Positions 28,183 to 37,210 of a stretch of 64,000 nucleotides of DNA are shown here, one piece after another. The translations under genes and the position numbers were made by a program. This DNA comes from Nitrospirota bacterium (lineage in GTDB: Bacteria; Nitrospirota; Nitrospiria; Nitrospirales; UBA8639). The DNA is taken from contig JAALKI010000005.1 of assembly GCA_011088105.1 (NCBI GenBank), forward strand, positions 1-64,000, written 5' to 3'. Below the pieces are notes generated by a model. That model was given only the letters and a program-made list of their open reading frames with translations, did no database searches and had not been told where the DNA came from. Every line of letters starts with the position of its first letter. The first letter of the stretch is position 1.

Positions 28183-29004
28183 ATGGCACCATCAAGTAAA
28201 ACAAAGGGGGTCAGGAAAACCTCGGCGACATCTCATGGCAAGATGCCACGATCAGCGAAGACAGGTTCCAAAGCTACAGTGAAAACCAAAACCTCAAAAC
28301 CAGCGACGTCTCCAAAACCCAGTTCTCGATCAACGAGCAAGTCGAAAGGTCGGGGTGCTCAGAACACAAAGACGCAATCGAGTTCAAAGCCGGTCGTTTC
28401 AACGAAAGCACCATCTAAGAAACGTGTCGGTAATACTGAGACAAAAGATGTGTCTTGTGTGAAGGCCATACGTGCAAAAGCCTCTCGTCATCAAGCGGCA
28501 AACGTGGACATATCAAATGCCAAGAAAGAAACGAAGGTCATCACGCCGACTCATGCCAAAACGACAGTCTCGGTGAAGCGTCAGGGGCAAGTGGAGAAGG
28601 AAACGACCACTTCTACGCAACCGATGGGGCAGCCTAAAAAACAAACTGCTTCGAAAGCGCAGGCTACCCAGAGAGCGACCAACGTTGTTCAAAAAAAACG
28701 TCTGGCTGGAGCTGAGTCCATGGACTCGGTTGCTCCACTGGTCTCGACATCTAGCGCGCGCTCGATGTCCGTACCCACGTCGGGCAACAAGGGGCGTACC
28801 TATGAAGAAGATGCCGAATCTGCTGAGGATATGATCGATGAGGAAGAAGCGTTAGATTTCTCTGAAGATTTGGCCGATGAACTTGATGAGTTTGAGGATG
28901 ATGATGACCTGACGGAAGATCTTTCCGAAGAGCTTGGGACTGAAAAATATTTTCGTGATTCCGATGGGGGCCTAGATAATGATGATTTTTCTGGAGGTTG
29001 GTAA
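28183..29004 (+). CDS. Charge-bipolar low-complexity protein (histone H1-like basic region, acidic tail)
   Basis: A 273-residue protein. Residues 1 to about 200 are rich in Lys, Ser, Thr, Ala and Pro with many TK, SK and KTS repeats, like histone H1/AlgP-type DNA-binding tails. Residues about 205-265 are strongly acidic with runs of Asp and Glu (EEEALDFSEDLADELDEFEDDDD), ending in DDFSGGW. There are no membrane segments and no catalytic motif. Good ribosome site GGAGGGG. Nucleic-acid binding or a scaffold/condensate role is a guess from composition. Confidence 0.75.
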   Translation: MAPSSKTKGVRKTSATSHGKMPRSAKTGSKATVKTKTSKPATSPKPSSRSTSKSKGRGAQNTKTQSSSKPVVSTKAPSKKRVGNTETKDVSCVKAIRAKASRHQAANVDISNAKKETKVITPTHAKTTVSVKRQGQVEKETTTSTQPMGQPKKQTASKAQATQRATNVVQKKRLAGAESMDSVAPLVSTSSARSMSVPTSGNKGRTYEEDAESAEDMIDEEEALDFSEDLADELDEFEDDDDLTEDLSEELGTEKYFRDSDGGLDNDDFSGGW

Positions 29005-29076
29005 CAGCCTGTTGGAATGGTTGGCTTACCCCATGACGACAAAGACGATCATTGATGAAGAGGGAAGGAGTTCTTG

Positions 29077-29730
29077 ATGCTTGATATAGTCAGTTTGCCT
29101 CGAATTGGAGACTCGGCCCCAGATTTTGTAGCGGTGACAACTCATTCACCTGAACTGAGTTTCAGCGCTTGGCAAGAACAAGACTGGGTGGTGTTATTTT
29201 CCCATCCAGCTGATTTTACGCCTGTCTGTACGACTGAATTGATTGAATTTGCCCGTGAACATGATCGGTTTGCCGCCAAGGGCATCAAGTTGATGGGGCT
29301 CAGTGTCGATAGTATTCATTCTCATCTGGCTTGGCTCCAGAACCTTAAGGAGAAAATGGGGATGGTCATCCCGTATCCGTTGATTGCCGACGTTGATATG
29401 CAGGTTTCGCGACAATATGGCATGATTCATTCAGGGGCCAGTTCCACGGCAACGGTTCGCGCGTTGTTTGTGATTGACCCACATCGAGTCATTCGCGCAT
29501 TGGTTTACTATCCTATGAATGTGGGACGCAACGTCAATGAGGTGATCCGCTTGGTGACGGCGTTACAGACTGCTGACAAATTTTCTTGTGCAACGCCAGT
29601 CAATTGGACTGATGGTGAAAAAGTCCTTGTGCCTCCCCCTCGAACCGTTCAAGAAGTAGAGGAGCGACTGAGCTATGAAGATCGTGAAATCAGAGATTTT
29701 TATCTGACTCTCAAAGACCTTCGTTCGTAA
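29077..29730 (+). CDS. 1-Cys peroxiredoxin (Prx6/AhpC-TSA type)
   Basis: Thiol peroxidase reducing hydrogen peroxide and organic peroxides. The peroxidatic Cys is C51 in HPADFTPVCTTELIEFA, with the Prx6-type long C-terminal domain (about 217 residues in all) and no obvious resolving Cys in the usual 2-Cys VCP position. RALFVIDPHRVIRALVYYPMNVGRN is typical of the Prx6 group. It is cytosolic. Its own start is ATG 29077, preceded by GGAAGGAG. Confidence 0.92.
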   Translation: MLDIVSLPRIGDSAPDFVAVTTHSPELSFSAWQEQDWVVLFSHPADFTPVCTTELIEFAREHDRFAAKGIKLMGLSVDSIHSHLAWLQNLKEKMGMVIPYPLIADVDMQVSRQYGMIHSGASSTATVRALFVIDPHRVIRALVYYPMNVGRNVNEVIRLVTALQTADKFSCATPVNWTDGEKVLVPPPRTVQEVEERLSYEDREIRDFYLTLKDLRS

Positions 29731-29840
29731 CTACCTTCCACGGCTTGTGTAGTGTCGAGCAATTCCTCTCGTGCGTGGCTGTCTTCTCTCGAAAATTGTG
29801 AAGCTGGAGCCGTCCACTGATTTCCGTACGATTTCCAACG

Positions 29841-30902
29841 TTGACGAGTATCCTGCTTTTGCTTCTTTGGGGTGGGATGACCTCTCTTGTCTTCACACCA
29901 TGTTATATGGAAGAAGATGATCGAGATGAAAACGGGGCGCTGGTATGGACACGGCATTTAGCGGGTTCGTGTTCAGATAACGATCGAGAAGCCTTGGCCA
30001 TTCCAGCGGCGACGATTCTTACGGTCTTGCAATCTGGTCGCGGCGTGGATTTAGAGGGCGTGATCGTGACAGGGGATTTGCAGCTCGATCAATTAGCCTT
30101 TGAAACGGTGGTTCTGGACCGGATCCCTTCATCCCTCGCTAAACGTGCGTTTATCCGTGAAAAAGTAGAGGCTATCCGCGTGATTCATGGTCCTTTACGG
30201 ATGCGTAATGTTCAAGTCCGCGGTATTATTACGACGAATATCATGAGTAGGGGGTATCTTCTCATTAAAGGCCCTGTGGATATGAGTGGAACAAGCTTTG
30301 ATCGCTCAGTGGACTTTTCACGATCAATTTTTTTGGACACGGTCAATTTTTCAGAAGCGGCTATTAGGCATGAAGGGTTTTTTATCCATGCCCTCTTCGA
30401 TGCAGAGGCCAATTTTGAAAAGACGGCATTTGGCACACACTCGCGCTTTCATCAGGCAATATTTGGTCACCCTGTGACGTTTACCAGGGCTGGGTTTAAC
30501 GGGCTTGCTGAATTTCTTGAAGTGACGTTTCAGCAAGAAGCGGGCTTCTCTCGCACACGGTTTACTCAAGGGACAGGATTTTCAGGAAGTTGGTTCCAAG
30601 GCATATTGGATTTTTCCGAAGCGACCTTTGATCGCGATGTGTTTTTTCGATTTGCCGCTTTTGACAACGATGCTTATTTTCGACGAACGCGGTTTCATGG
30701 AGAAGCAGATTTTACTGAGGCGACCTTTCACGGAAAATCGGATTTTACCAAAGTGGTCTTTGATGTGCCGCCACACATCACGGGAATAGAGATTCCTTAT
30801 AATTCAGCTCTTGTAGGACTTCAGGATCCACGGATTCAGGCCGGCCTCTTCGCGTTGTTGGCAGTCTTTCTCGCGCTGGTTCTCTTTTTGAGAAAAAAAT
30901 GA
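29841..30902 (+). CDS. Pentapeptide-repeat-like membrane protein
   Basis: A 353-residue protein. The N-terminus has a hydrophobic segment (signal peptide or anchor). Residues about 135-305 hold repeated A/F-x-F motifs spaced by five-residue multiples (FSRSIFLDTVNFSEA, FDAEANFEKTAF, FTRAGFNGLAEF, FSEATFDRDVFF, FTEATFHGKSDFTK), typical of a degenerate pentapeptide beta-helix. A C-terminal membrane segment (about 330-350) ends in RKK. This suggests an exported helix anchored at its C-terminus. Function unknown. Start uncertain. Confidence 0.75.
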   Translation: MTSILLLLLWGGMTSLVFTPCYMEEDDRDENGALVWTRHLAGSCSDNDREALAIPAATILTVLQSGRGVDLEGVIVTGDLQLDQLAFETVVLDRIPSSLAKRAFIREKVEAIRVIHGPLRMRNVQVRGIITTNIMSRGYLLIKGPVDMSGTSFDRSVDFSRSIFLDTVNFSEAAIRHEGFFIHALFDAEANFEKTAFGTHSRFHQAIFGHPVTFTRAGFNGLAEFLEVTFQQEAGFSRTRFTQGTGFSGSWFQGILDFSEATFDRDVFFRFAAFDNDAYFRRTRFHGEADFTEATFHGKSDFTKVVFDVPPHITGIEIPYNSALVGLQDPRIQAGLFALLAVFLALVLFLRKK

Positions 30903-30952
30903 TGCGTGAGAAATGTGATGTTCTTTTGTTCCACAAGATATAGAATATTCTA

Positions 30953-30981
30953 TTGCCAGTTTATACAAAATATGGTATAGC
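30953..30981 (+). promoter_or_regulatory. Promoter upstream of scpA
   Basis: TTGCCA (30953-30958), a 17-bp spacer and TATAGC (30976-30981) make a reasonable sigma70-type promoter, in AT-rich DNA. It would start transcription near 30988, just before scpAB. Confidence 0.55.
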
Positions 30982-31057
30982 TATAAGGAGTTTATAAGGA
31001 GGCATGCCATCAAGGTTTTCTTTTCAGACATCCTCATGCGTTGTCATTTTTTCGCCT

Positions 31058-31888
31058 ATGCACTACGTTGAAGAATCCTACCACGTCAAGCTTGAATCCT
31101 TTACGGGTCCGCTGGATCTGCTACTACATTTGATCAGGAAGCATGAGGTTAATATTTATGATATTCCCATTGCACTGATCACCCAGCAATATCTGGAATA
31201 TCTCAATTTGATGAAAACGTTGAACCTTTCTTTTGCCGGAGAGTTTCTTGTGATGGCAGCGACTCTTGTGCAAATTAAGTCTCGTCTCTTGTTGCCACGT
31301 GAGCTGGAGCATGTGGTAGAGGAGGGGGAAGGTGAAGCCGAAGATCCACGAGATGAGCTGGTTCGTCGATTGGTTGAATATCAACAGTATAAGGATGTCT
31401 CAGGTCGTTTGTTTGAGCAAGAGCGCCTCTGGCGAGATGTCTTTCAACGAGGGCCTGGACTAAGTTCTGAAAAGCCTCTTCGTGATGTGTTGTTAGATGA
31501 GATTAGCCTATTTGATTTGTTGGATGTGCTCCAGGATGTCTTGACGCGGACATCGGGTCAGCAGCTCATGGAAGTCACGCATGATGCCGTGACAGTTCAA
31601 GATCGTATTAATGTTGTGTTAGAACGTCTCGAGGAAGAGTCAGCGGTTACTTTCTCCAGCCTTTTCAACGATGTTGAGACGAAGCTCGTGGTGATTGTGA
31701 CATTTCTTGCCCTTCTCGAGCTTGTGCGGATGCGACTCGTTCGTATCTATCAGGTTGATTTTTTTGGTCCTATTCGTATTGCACGAGCCTTTCTGCCTGG
31801 CCAAGGTGGAACGGTTCTTTCTGGTTCCAATGAGGATGACCCTTTAGAACATACCAATGGAGGGAGTGATGCTGAAGGATTCTCCTGA
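31058..31888 (+). CDS. scpA: Segregation and condensation protein A
   Basis: Kleisin subunit of the SMC-ScpAB condensin. N-terminal YHVKLESFTGPLDLLLHLIRKHEVNIYDIPIALIT is the SMC-neck-binding region and the C-terminal winged helix (VVIVTFLALLELVRMRLVRI) binds the SMC cap. ATG 31004 is in frame but sits almost on the AAGGAGG site; ATG 31058 gives a family-like N-terminus, so the start is unsettled. It overlaps scpB by about 20 bases. smc is not in the window. Confidence 0.92.
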   Translation: MHYVEESYHVKLESFTGPLDLLLHLIRKHEVNIYDIPIALITQQYLEYLNLMKTLNLSFAGEFLVMAATLVQIKSRLLLPRELEHVVEEGEGEAEDPRDELVRRLVEYQQYKDVSGRLFEQERLWRDVFQRGPGLSSEKPLRDVLLDEISLFDLLDVLQDVLTRTSGQQLMEVTHDAVTVQDRINVVLERLEEESAVTFSSLFNDVETKLVVIVTFLALLELVRMRLVRIYQVDFFGPIRIARAFLPGQGGTVLSGSNEDDPLEHTNGGSDAEGFS

Positions 31889-32645
31889 GCCTGATAGGCT
31901 TACGCAAGATGTATTGAATGGTGAGCTTGGCACGAAAGACATGGGTGTGGCCACAGGTTATGAGCCGGGTGTTCCTGAACAACCACTTGTCGACTCTCAG
32001 GTTGTGTTGGATGAACAAGAACTCAAAGGGATCCTTGAAGCCTTGTTGTATGTGTCTCATGAACCATTGAGCCTTGACAAGCTGGTCTGTGTGATGGAAG
32101 GGCCTTCTAAACTGGTTGTGAACAATGCCGTACAGGCTTTGCAACGTGACTATGATCAGGAGGGACGAGGATTACACATTGTCGAAGTCGCAGGTGGTTT
32201 TCTTATGGTGACGCGGGCTGATTGTGCGTCTTGGATCAAGCGTTTACAAACAGTGAAGGTCTCTCCAAAGGTCTCACGTTCAGCGTTGGAGACGTTAGCC
32301 ATCATTGCCTATAAACAGCCGATCGTGCGAGCCGACATTGAGCAAATCCGTGGAGTAGAAACCTCCGGAGTGATTCGAACCTTATTAGACCAGAAATTAG
32401 TGCGTATCGTGGGAAGAAAAGATATGCCAGGTCGTCCCATGATGTACGGAACCAGCAAACATTTTCTTCAGCGTTTTGGTCTTCGAGATCTGCGAGACCT
32501 TCCTCCTCTTCGAGAATTCACAGCGCTTGGTGAGGAAACAGCCGGCTCTCTTTTTGATGATGGGATATCAGTCTCTTCTGAGAGAGAGGAAGATCGTTGT
32601 GAATCGCCTGCCCTCCTGCCCTGCCCTGAAGTTGTTCAAGAGTAG
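31869..32645 (+). CDS. scpB: Segregation and condensation protein B
   Basis: Winged-helix partner that binds ScpA as a dimer. The core EQELKGILEALLYVSHEPLSLDKL, SRSALETLAIIAYKQPIVRADIEQIRGV and LLDQKLVRIVGRKDMPGRP are diagnostic. An extra N-terminal (about 35 residues) and a C-terminal acidic tail (about 40 residues) extend beyond the core. GGAGGG precedes ATG 31869, inside the end of scpA. Confidence 0.93.
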   Translation: MLKDSPEPDRLTQDVLNGELGTKDMGVATGYEPGVPEQPLVDSQVVLDEQELKGILEALLYVSHEPLSLDKLVCVMEGPSKLVVNNAVQALQRDYDQEGRGLHIVEVAGGFLMVTRADCASWIKRLQTVKVSPKVSRSALETLAIIAYKQPIVRADIEQIRGVETSGVIRTLLDQKLVRIVGRKDMPGRPMMYGTSKHFLQRFGLRDLRDLPPLREFTALGEETAGSLFDDGISVSSEREEDRCESPALLPCPEVVQE

Positions 32646-32683
32646 TCGAAGGTCTATAACTCTTGGTTCGTCATGCCCTGTTC

Positions 32684-33547
32684 TCATGACTTCCCAAGAC
32701 TCTGTTGATTGGCTTTGACAATGCCGGTGAGGAGTGACTGAAATTCCATCGGGAAGACAAAAGTCGTTGCTGGATTGGTTGACATGTTTTTCAGAGTTTG
32801 CAGATATTGCAAGGTCATGGTGTTAAATTCTACATGTTTGGCAACACCATGGATGGTTTCCAGCGCGAGAGCCTCACCCTCTGCTTCCAAAATACTAGAC
32901 TGACGGCGGCCTTCGGCTTTAAGAATTGCTGATTGTTTTTCTCCATCAGCGACAAGAATGGCTGCCTCTTTTGTGCCCTCTGCTTCAGTGACGGTGGCAC
33001 GTCGGCTTCGTTCTGCCGACATTTGACGAGTCATTGCCTCTTCGATTTCCTTTGGTGGCGTAATATCTGAAATTTCTACCGTTGAGATCTTCACGCCCCA
33101 CCGTGCTGTCACCATGTCCATTTTTTCCTGAAGCATGATGTTAATCTGCTCACGCTTGGCAAACACATCATCCAATGGTATATCACCAATAACGGCACGA
33201 AGGGTTGTGGTGGCAATACCTTGTGCCGCGGCTTGAAAATCTTGAACGGCTAAAATACTGGATTTCGGCTCTACCACACGAGAATAGATCAAAAAGTCGA
33301 TGGCAATCGAGGCATTATCTCGCGTGATGCAGGTAAGTTGCGGGACCTGAAACATATTTTCTCGAAGATCGACCAGAATTGGCCTGTCGACAAAAGGAAT
33401 GACCAGCACTAAGCCTGGTCCTTTAGGGTCATCTAGGACTTTGCCGAATCGGAGGATAACCAATCGTTGGTATTCGGATACAATTTTGATCGTCATGAAT
33501 GCCAGAATGCCAGTGGTGATCATTGCTGCAATAAGTGGGATCATCAT
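32684..33547 (-). CDS. SPFH/Band 7 family protein (slipin-like)
   Basis: Membrane-anchored stomatin/prohibitin-type scaffold. One N-terminal hydrophobic segment (residues 2-22) leads to an SPFH domain with EYQRLVILRFGKVLDDPKGPGLVLVIPFVD, then a helical region of EA-rich repeats (EAEGTKEAAILVADGEKQSAILKAEG). The length of 287 is usual for slipins. Such genes often pair with nfeD, which is not adjacent here. AGGAGG precedes the start. It faces scpB. Confidence 0.9.
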   Translation of the reverse strand: MMIPLIAAMITTGILAFMTIKIVSEYQRLVILRFGKVLDDPKGPGLVLVIPFVDRPILVDLRENMFQVPQLTCITRDNASIAIDFLIYSRVVEPKSSILAVQDFQAAAQGIATTTLRAVIGDIPLDDVFAKREQINIMLQEKMDMVTARWGVKISTVEISDITPPKEIEEAMTRQMSAERSRRATVTEAEGTKEAAILVADGEKQSAILKAEGRRQSSILEAEGEALALETIHGVAKHVEFNTMTLQYLQTLKNMSTNPATTFVFPMEFQSLLTGIVKANQQSLGKS

Positions 33548-33816
33548 GGGTTGCCTCCTGAATGTTGAATCTGAATGAATTCATGGCTATGGTAAAATTA
33601 AGCTTGTGTCAATCGATTGAACAGAGGCGCGCATCCAATGGATACGTGCGGCATGCTGGAAAAGTTGTCAAACAGATGAATTATGTTGTCGATATACATG
33701 AGAACGCTATGCCTCCGCAATACTTCATTGGTACCTGTCGCGTGAGTGTGTAACGTCTGATGCGCAAGAGCCACGATTTATCCTGCCTTCGTGTGTGGTG
33801 TCGGTCTCCAGGGGCT

Positions 33817-36048
33817 ATGCGAAAGCGCGTGTCTCTCGGGTCTATCATTGTTTGCTTTATGCTTAGCGTGAGTTATTTGGGAATGAGCCTTCAAGTTTTA
33901 GCGAAGGCACCATCAACGAGACTCTTATGCACAACGGCAGAGGCATGTTTCCAAGCTGTTCTTGGTGTGGAGAACCCAGAACTGGAATCTCCTGTATCCC
34001 AGCTTCAACACTTTCATCAGATCCAAGAGCAATTCCCTGAAACCCTATGGAGTCGAAGGGCAGGGATCAGGATTGGGCTTATCCTTCTTCACGATGACCC
34101 AGCGAAGGCCGTCCCATTCTTTCAAGCTGGTCTCAGAGATTTCCCTGTGCTTGAGGATTATTTCCATCTCTGGCTGGGAGAGGCTTGGCTCAAAATTGGA
34201 GATACACACCAGGCTGCCCGTGAATTTCAGGCCATCATGGCATTAGAACCATCAACAATATTAAGGCATGTGGCCATGATGCAAAGTGGCCATACATGGT
34301 TTCAATTAGGTGAATGTCAACAAGGGGTGCCACTTCTTACGCAGGCGGTTAAACAGAGTCCGGCGTCCCCATTGGTGCCACAAGCCTGGTTTGAAATGAT
34401 GCAATGTGCCCTTAAAGAGAAAAATTGGACTATGGCGCAACAGGCGTTGCAGTCGTTGTGGGTCCGCCACCCACAATTTTTTTATGCCCACGTTGATGAT
34501 TTCCTCTCCTCGTTGGCTAACACAGATTTTACATGGGTTCCTTCTCCCCCCGATTATTACCAACGAGCGAAGACTTTTGTGCAGAATGCACAGTTTCAGG
34601 ACGCCGTCAAAGATCTTCAACACGTGTTGAAGCGTGGAATCACTAATCCACGCTTGCCAGCTGTGCGCTACATGTTGGCGCAGACCTATGTTCGTTTAAA
34701 ACAGTATAAGGAAGCGGCTGAAATATTTCGCAATAGTATGCATGAGCGAACATCTTTTTCTGGGAAAGCTGCCGTCTGGCTTGGAAAGGCATATCTTCGC
34801 CAGAACGAAGGCCAGGCCTTGCTTGCTCTTGGGGCGCGGGTGCTATCCCCATGGTTCTCTAGACACCAAAAAGCCGAAGTGTTGTGGATGGGGGGGCTGT
34901 GGTTAGAGGATCATCACCGTAATGACCAGGCCCTAGAAGCCTATCGAAAGGCTGGCGCATTGGCTGGGGCCTCGCGAGTTGGACTGAATGCCTTCTGGCA
35001 GATGGGCTGGCTTTCTTATCAGTTAGGGGCATACCAGGAAGCCATGCACGCTTTTCAAAAAATAATAGATCAGGCTCGTAATGGTTCCAGACAACGGCAA
35101 GCATCATTTTGGACAGCTCAAGCCTTGACCCACCTTGGTAAATCAGAAGACGCCAAGAGGTTGTATCGTCAATTGGCCAATGACGCACCATGGACGTATT
35201 ACGGACAGCTCGCTCGATCACGGGTCAAGGTGCCTGTGCATAATAGCAATGAGGCGTATCCTGTCCCACAGGCTTCTCAGCCTTTTGTAGATCGTGGACA
35301 AGCATTTCAAAAAAATATCCACTATCGTCGAGCTATGGAGCTGTTCATGTTAGGGCTGCCAAAAGAATCGACACAAGAACTTCTCCAGATCAAACATGCG
35401 TATGCTGCCAATGATAAGATGATCGGGAACCTTTCATTCTTATTCGCGAAGAGTGGGGCGTATCATGAGGCTGTTCGAATGGCAGCCCCATTGTTACAAA
35501 AATGGCAGGCACGTGGTGAACTTGCGATGAATTCTTTCCTTTGGCCGTTAGCCTATCCCACTGGGTATTTGCCGATTATTCGTGAATATGCCACGTTGCC
35601 CATCGATCCCTATTTAGTTGCCGGATTGATTCGGGAAGAGAGTTTATATGACCCACGAGCCTTATCTCGAGTGGGAGCTATGGGATTAATGCAACTGATG
35701 CCTGAAACCGCGGAGAAGGTTGCCCGACGTTTGGGTCTTTCTTCAGCCTTCCGGGAAGAATTATTTCGTCCAAATCTGAACATCCGTTTAGGCACAGCAT
35801 ATCTGGGGGAGTTGCTTCAGCAGTTTGGAGGAAAGATCATTTATGCCGTCGCGGCCTATAATGCTGGTCCACATGTGGTCAATCGATGGATTGGCCAATT
35901 TGGGGATCGGGATCCTGAAGAGTTTGTCGAGTTCATTCCCTATCGTGAAACGAGACGGTATGTTAAACGTGTGTTGACCAGCTATCATGTATATAGAGGG
36001 GTCATGACTACAAGGTGTAGTATGATTTCCATTGACACCGGTTGTTAA
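33817..36048 (+). CDS. Soluble lytic murein transglycosylase with TPR-like repeats
   Basis: Periplasmic peptidoglycan lyase. ATG 33817 gives a signal peptide (RKRVSLGSIIVCFMLSVSYL...LAKA). Residues about 60-530 are helical TPR/superhelix repeats (for example LKQYKEAAEIFRNSM, YQEAMHAFQKII). The C-terminal SLT domain carries the catalytic Glu in AGLIREESLYDPRALS, with GAMGLMQLMPETAEKVA and VAAYNAGPHVVNRW. The layout matches Slt70. The frame is open from 33760, but the earlier start would bury the signal peptide. Confidence 0.9.
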   Translation: MRKRVSLGSIIVCFMLSVSYLGMSLQVLAKAPSTRLLCTTAEACFQAVLGVENPELESPVSQLQHFHQIQEQFPETLWSRRAGIRIGLILLHDDPAKAVPFFQAGLRDFPVLEDYFHLWLGEAWLKIGDTHQAAREFQAIMALEPSTILRHVAMMQSGHTWFQLGECQQGVPLLTQAVKQSPASPLVPQAWFEMMQCALKEKNWTMAQQALQSLWVRHPQFFYAHVDDFLSSLANTDFTWVPSPPDYYQRAKTFVQNAQFQDAVKDLQHVLKRGITNPRLPAVRYMLAQTYVRLKQYKEAAEIFRNSMHERTSFSGKAAVWLGKAYLRQNEGQALLALGARVLSPWFSRHQKAEVLWMGGLWLEDHHRNDQALEAYRKAGALAGASRVGLNAFWQMGWLSYQLGAYQEAMHAFQKIIDQARNGSRQRQASFWTAQALTHLGKSEDAKRLYRQLANDAPWTYYGQLARSRVKVPVHNSNEAYPVPQASQPFVDRGQAFQKNIHYRRAMELFMLGLPKESTQELLQIKHAYAANDKMIGNLSFLFAKSGAYHEAVRMAAPLLQKWQARGELAMNSFLWPLAYPTGYLPIIREYATLPIDPYLVAGLIREESLYDPRALSRVGAMGLMQLMPETAEKVARRLGLSSAFREELFRPNLNIRLGTAYLGELLQQFGGKIIYAVAAYNAGPHVVNRWIGQFGDRDPEEFVEFIPYRETRRYVKRVLTSYHVYRGVMTTRCSMISIDTGC

Positions 36049-36103
36049 ACTTTTTATAGTTTAATAAAAAAATCGGTCTTGTGAGGATAGGGAGAAACAC
36101 GGA

Positions 36104-36364
36104 ATGAGTCTTGAAAACATGGAGGCGTTAGAAGTTCGCGTGCGGCGATTGGTGAATCTCGTACAGGAATTGAAGCAGACAAACGAGGGATTAAAAGATG
36201 ACCTGCAACAAGCAACAGAGCGTTTGGCTAAGCAATCGGAACTGTTCTCTGATTGGGAAGAAGAACGAGGGGATATCCGGAAACGCATTGAAACCGTACT
36301 GGGGGACCTGGATTTTCTCGAATGTTCTGATGAAGTAGCAGGAGGAATTGGTGACAAAAGTTGA
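36104..36364 (+). CDS. Small coiled-coil protein, ZapB-like
   Basis: An 86-residue, almost entirely helical, Glu/Gln/Leu-rich heptad-bearing protein (EALEVRVRRLVNLVQELKQTNEGLKDDLQQATERLAK). Size and composition resemble ZapB or the small coiled-coil partners often found just before zapA. It overlaps the zapA start by about 14 bases. The family assignment is by context, not by signature. Confidence 0.65.
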   Translation: MSLENMEALEVRVRRLVNLVQELKQTNEGLKDDLQQATERLAKQSELFSDWEEERGDIRKRIETVLGDLDFLECSDEVAGGIGDKS

Positions 36365-36644
36365 CGTGTCCATTTATGGGCAACAACTTGCCGTTCAAGG
36401 TGACGGTGATGAAGCCTATGTCCAGAAGCTGGCTGACTATGTCGAAGCTCAAATGCAGGTATTGGCTCAGGGGATGACAACCGCAACTCCAACCAAGCTT
36501 GCCATTTTAGCTGCTCTCAATATTGCGGATCAATTATTTCAACAGGAGCGCCGCAGGCAGGCCGGAGAGATTGAGGTTGATCAACGCGCACTTGATATGA
36601 TGGAGTGTATTGAGAAACAGTTATCTCCTTTGACATCGGAATAG
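36351..36644 (+). CDS. zapA: Cell division protein ZapA
   Basis: FtsZ-bundling protein. The N-terminal beta part VDVSIYGQQLAVQGDGDEAYVQKLADYVE and the following helix (KLAILAALNIADQLFQQERRR) match the family. A GTG start at 36351 follows GGAGGA (36341-36346); the TTG three bases earlier is too close to that site. It overlaps the preceding coiled-coil gene, implying coupled translation. Confidence 0.85.
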   Translation: MTKVDVSIYGQQLAVQGDGDEAYVQKLADYVEAQMQVLAQGMTTATPTKLAILAALNIADQLFQQERRRQAGEIEVDQRALDMMECIEKQLSPLTSE

Positions 36645-37210
36645 ACAGGTCGGCTTGCATAACAGGAAAGGACTCTGGTAACGTTTTTACCTGTCAAAAG
36701 CTGTGTGGTAAATTATTGAAGTTTAGTTTGTAGGATTTTGTGTTTAGAATTGAAAGTCTATTGAAAGTGGCCTTGATCGAAGCAGAAAACTTTGTTTAAA
36801 GAGAGCTAACGTCAGAGTATGGAGTTTGTTGGTATTGAAAAGCGTAGAAGAGTCAATCCACTTAGTAAAAATGAACTGTTTGATGGATGACGGTTTGGCG
36901 TATGTCATGAACAAACTGGGTCCTTGTCTGTCACACGGTGGCATAGGTAGTATAAAGGAACATATATTGCTGTGGAGTTGATCATTTCGTTAGGGTGAGT
37001 TTCCCCTTTACGCTTTTTGCTATTTCTTACTCTCCTCGCTAGACTCTTTGCGAAAAGAGGTTTTTCTGTCTCTCATTTGCCGAATCCAATTCGGTACATT
37101 TCTCGGTCCTTCCATATCTTTTCAATTCTACAAACAGAAGAATATTTGTTGCAGTTTGATTGGGTTTTCCTGTGCCAGGATGCTCAAAAAAATTGATTGA
37201 GAGGAGATAG
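36645..37210. other. Gene-free interval between zapA and rny
   Basis: This is 566 bp without a convincing coding frame on either strand; the open frames present are poor. It is AT-rich around 36700-36860. In many bacteria 6S RNA lies just after zapA, but I could not recognise its long bulged stem here. The last 15 bases hold the rny ribosome site (GAGAGGAG). Confidence 0.5.

Noticed and set aside
33562-33753. 63-codon frame between the slipin and transglycosylase genes
   Set aside because: No ribosome site and no family-like sequence; it probably is spacer and upstream regulatory DNA.
36045-36064. Terminator at the transglycosylase stop codon
   Set aside because: TTAAACT/AGTTTAA forms an AT-only stem followed by A rather than T on the + strand; it is too weak.
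36645-37210. 6S RNA after zapA
   Set aside because: The position is right but no long bulged hairpin with pairing ends could be traced by eye, so it is not called as an RNA gene.
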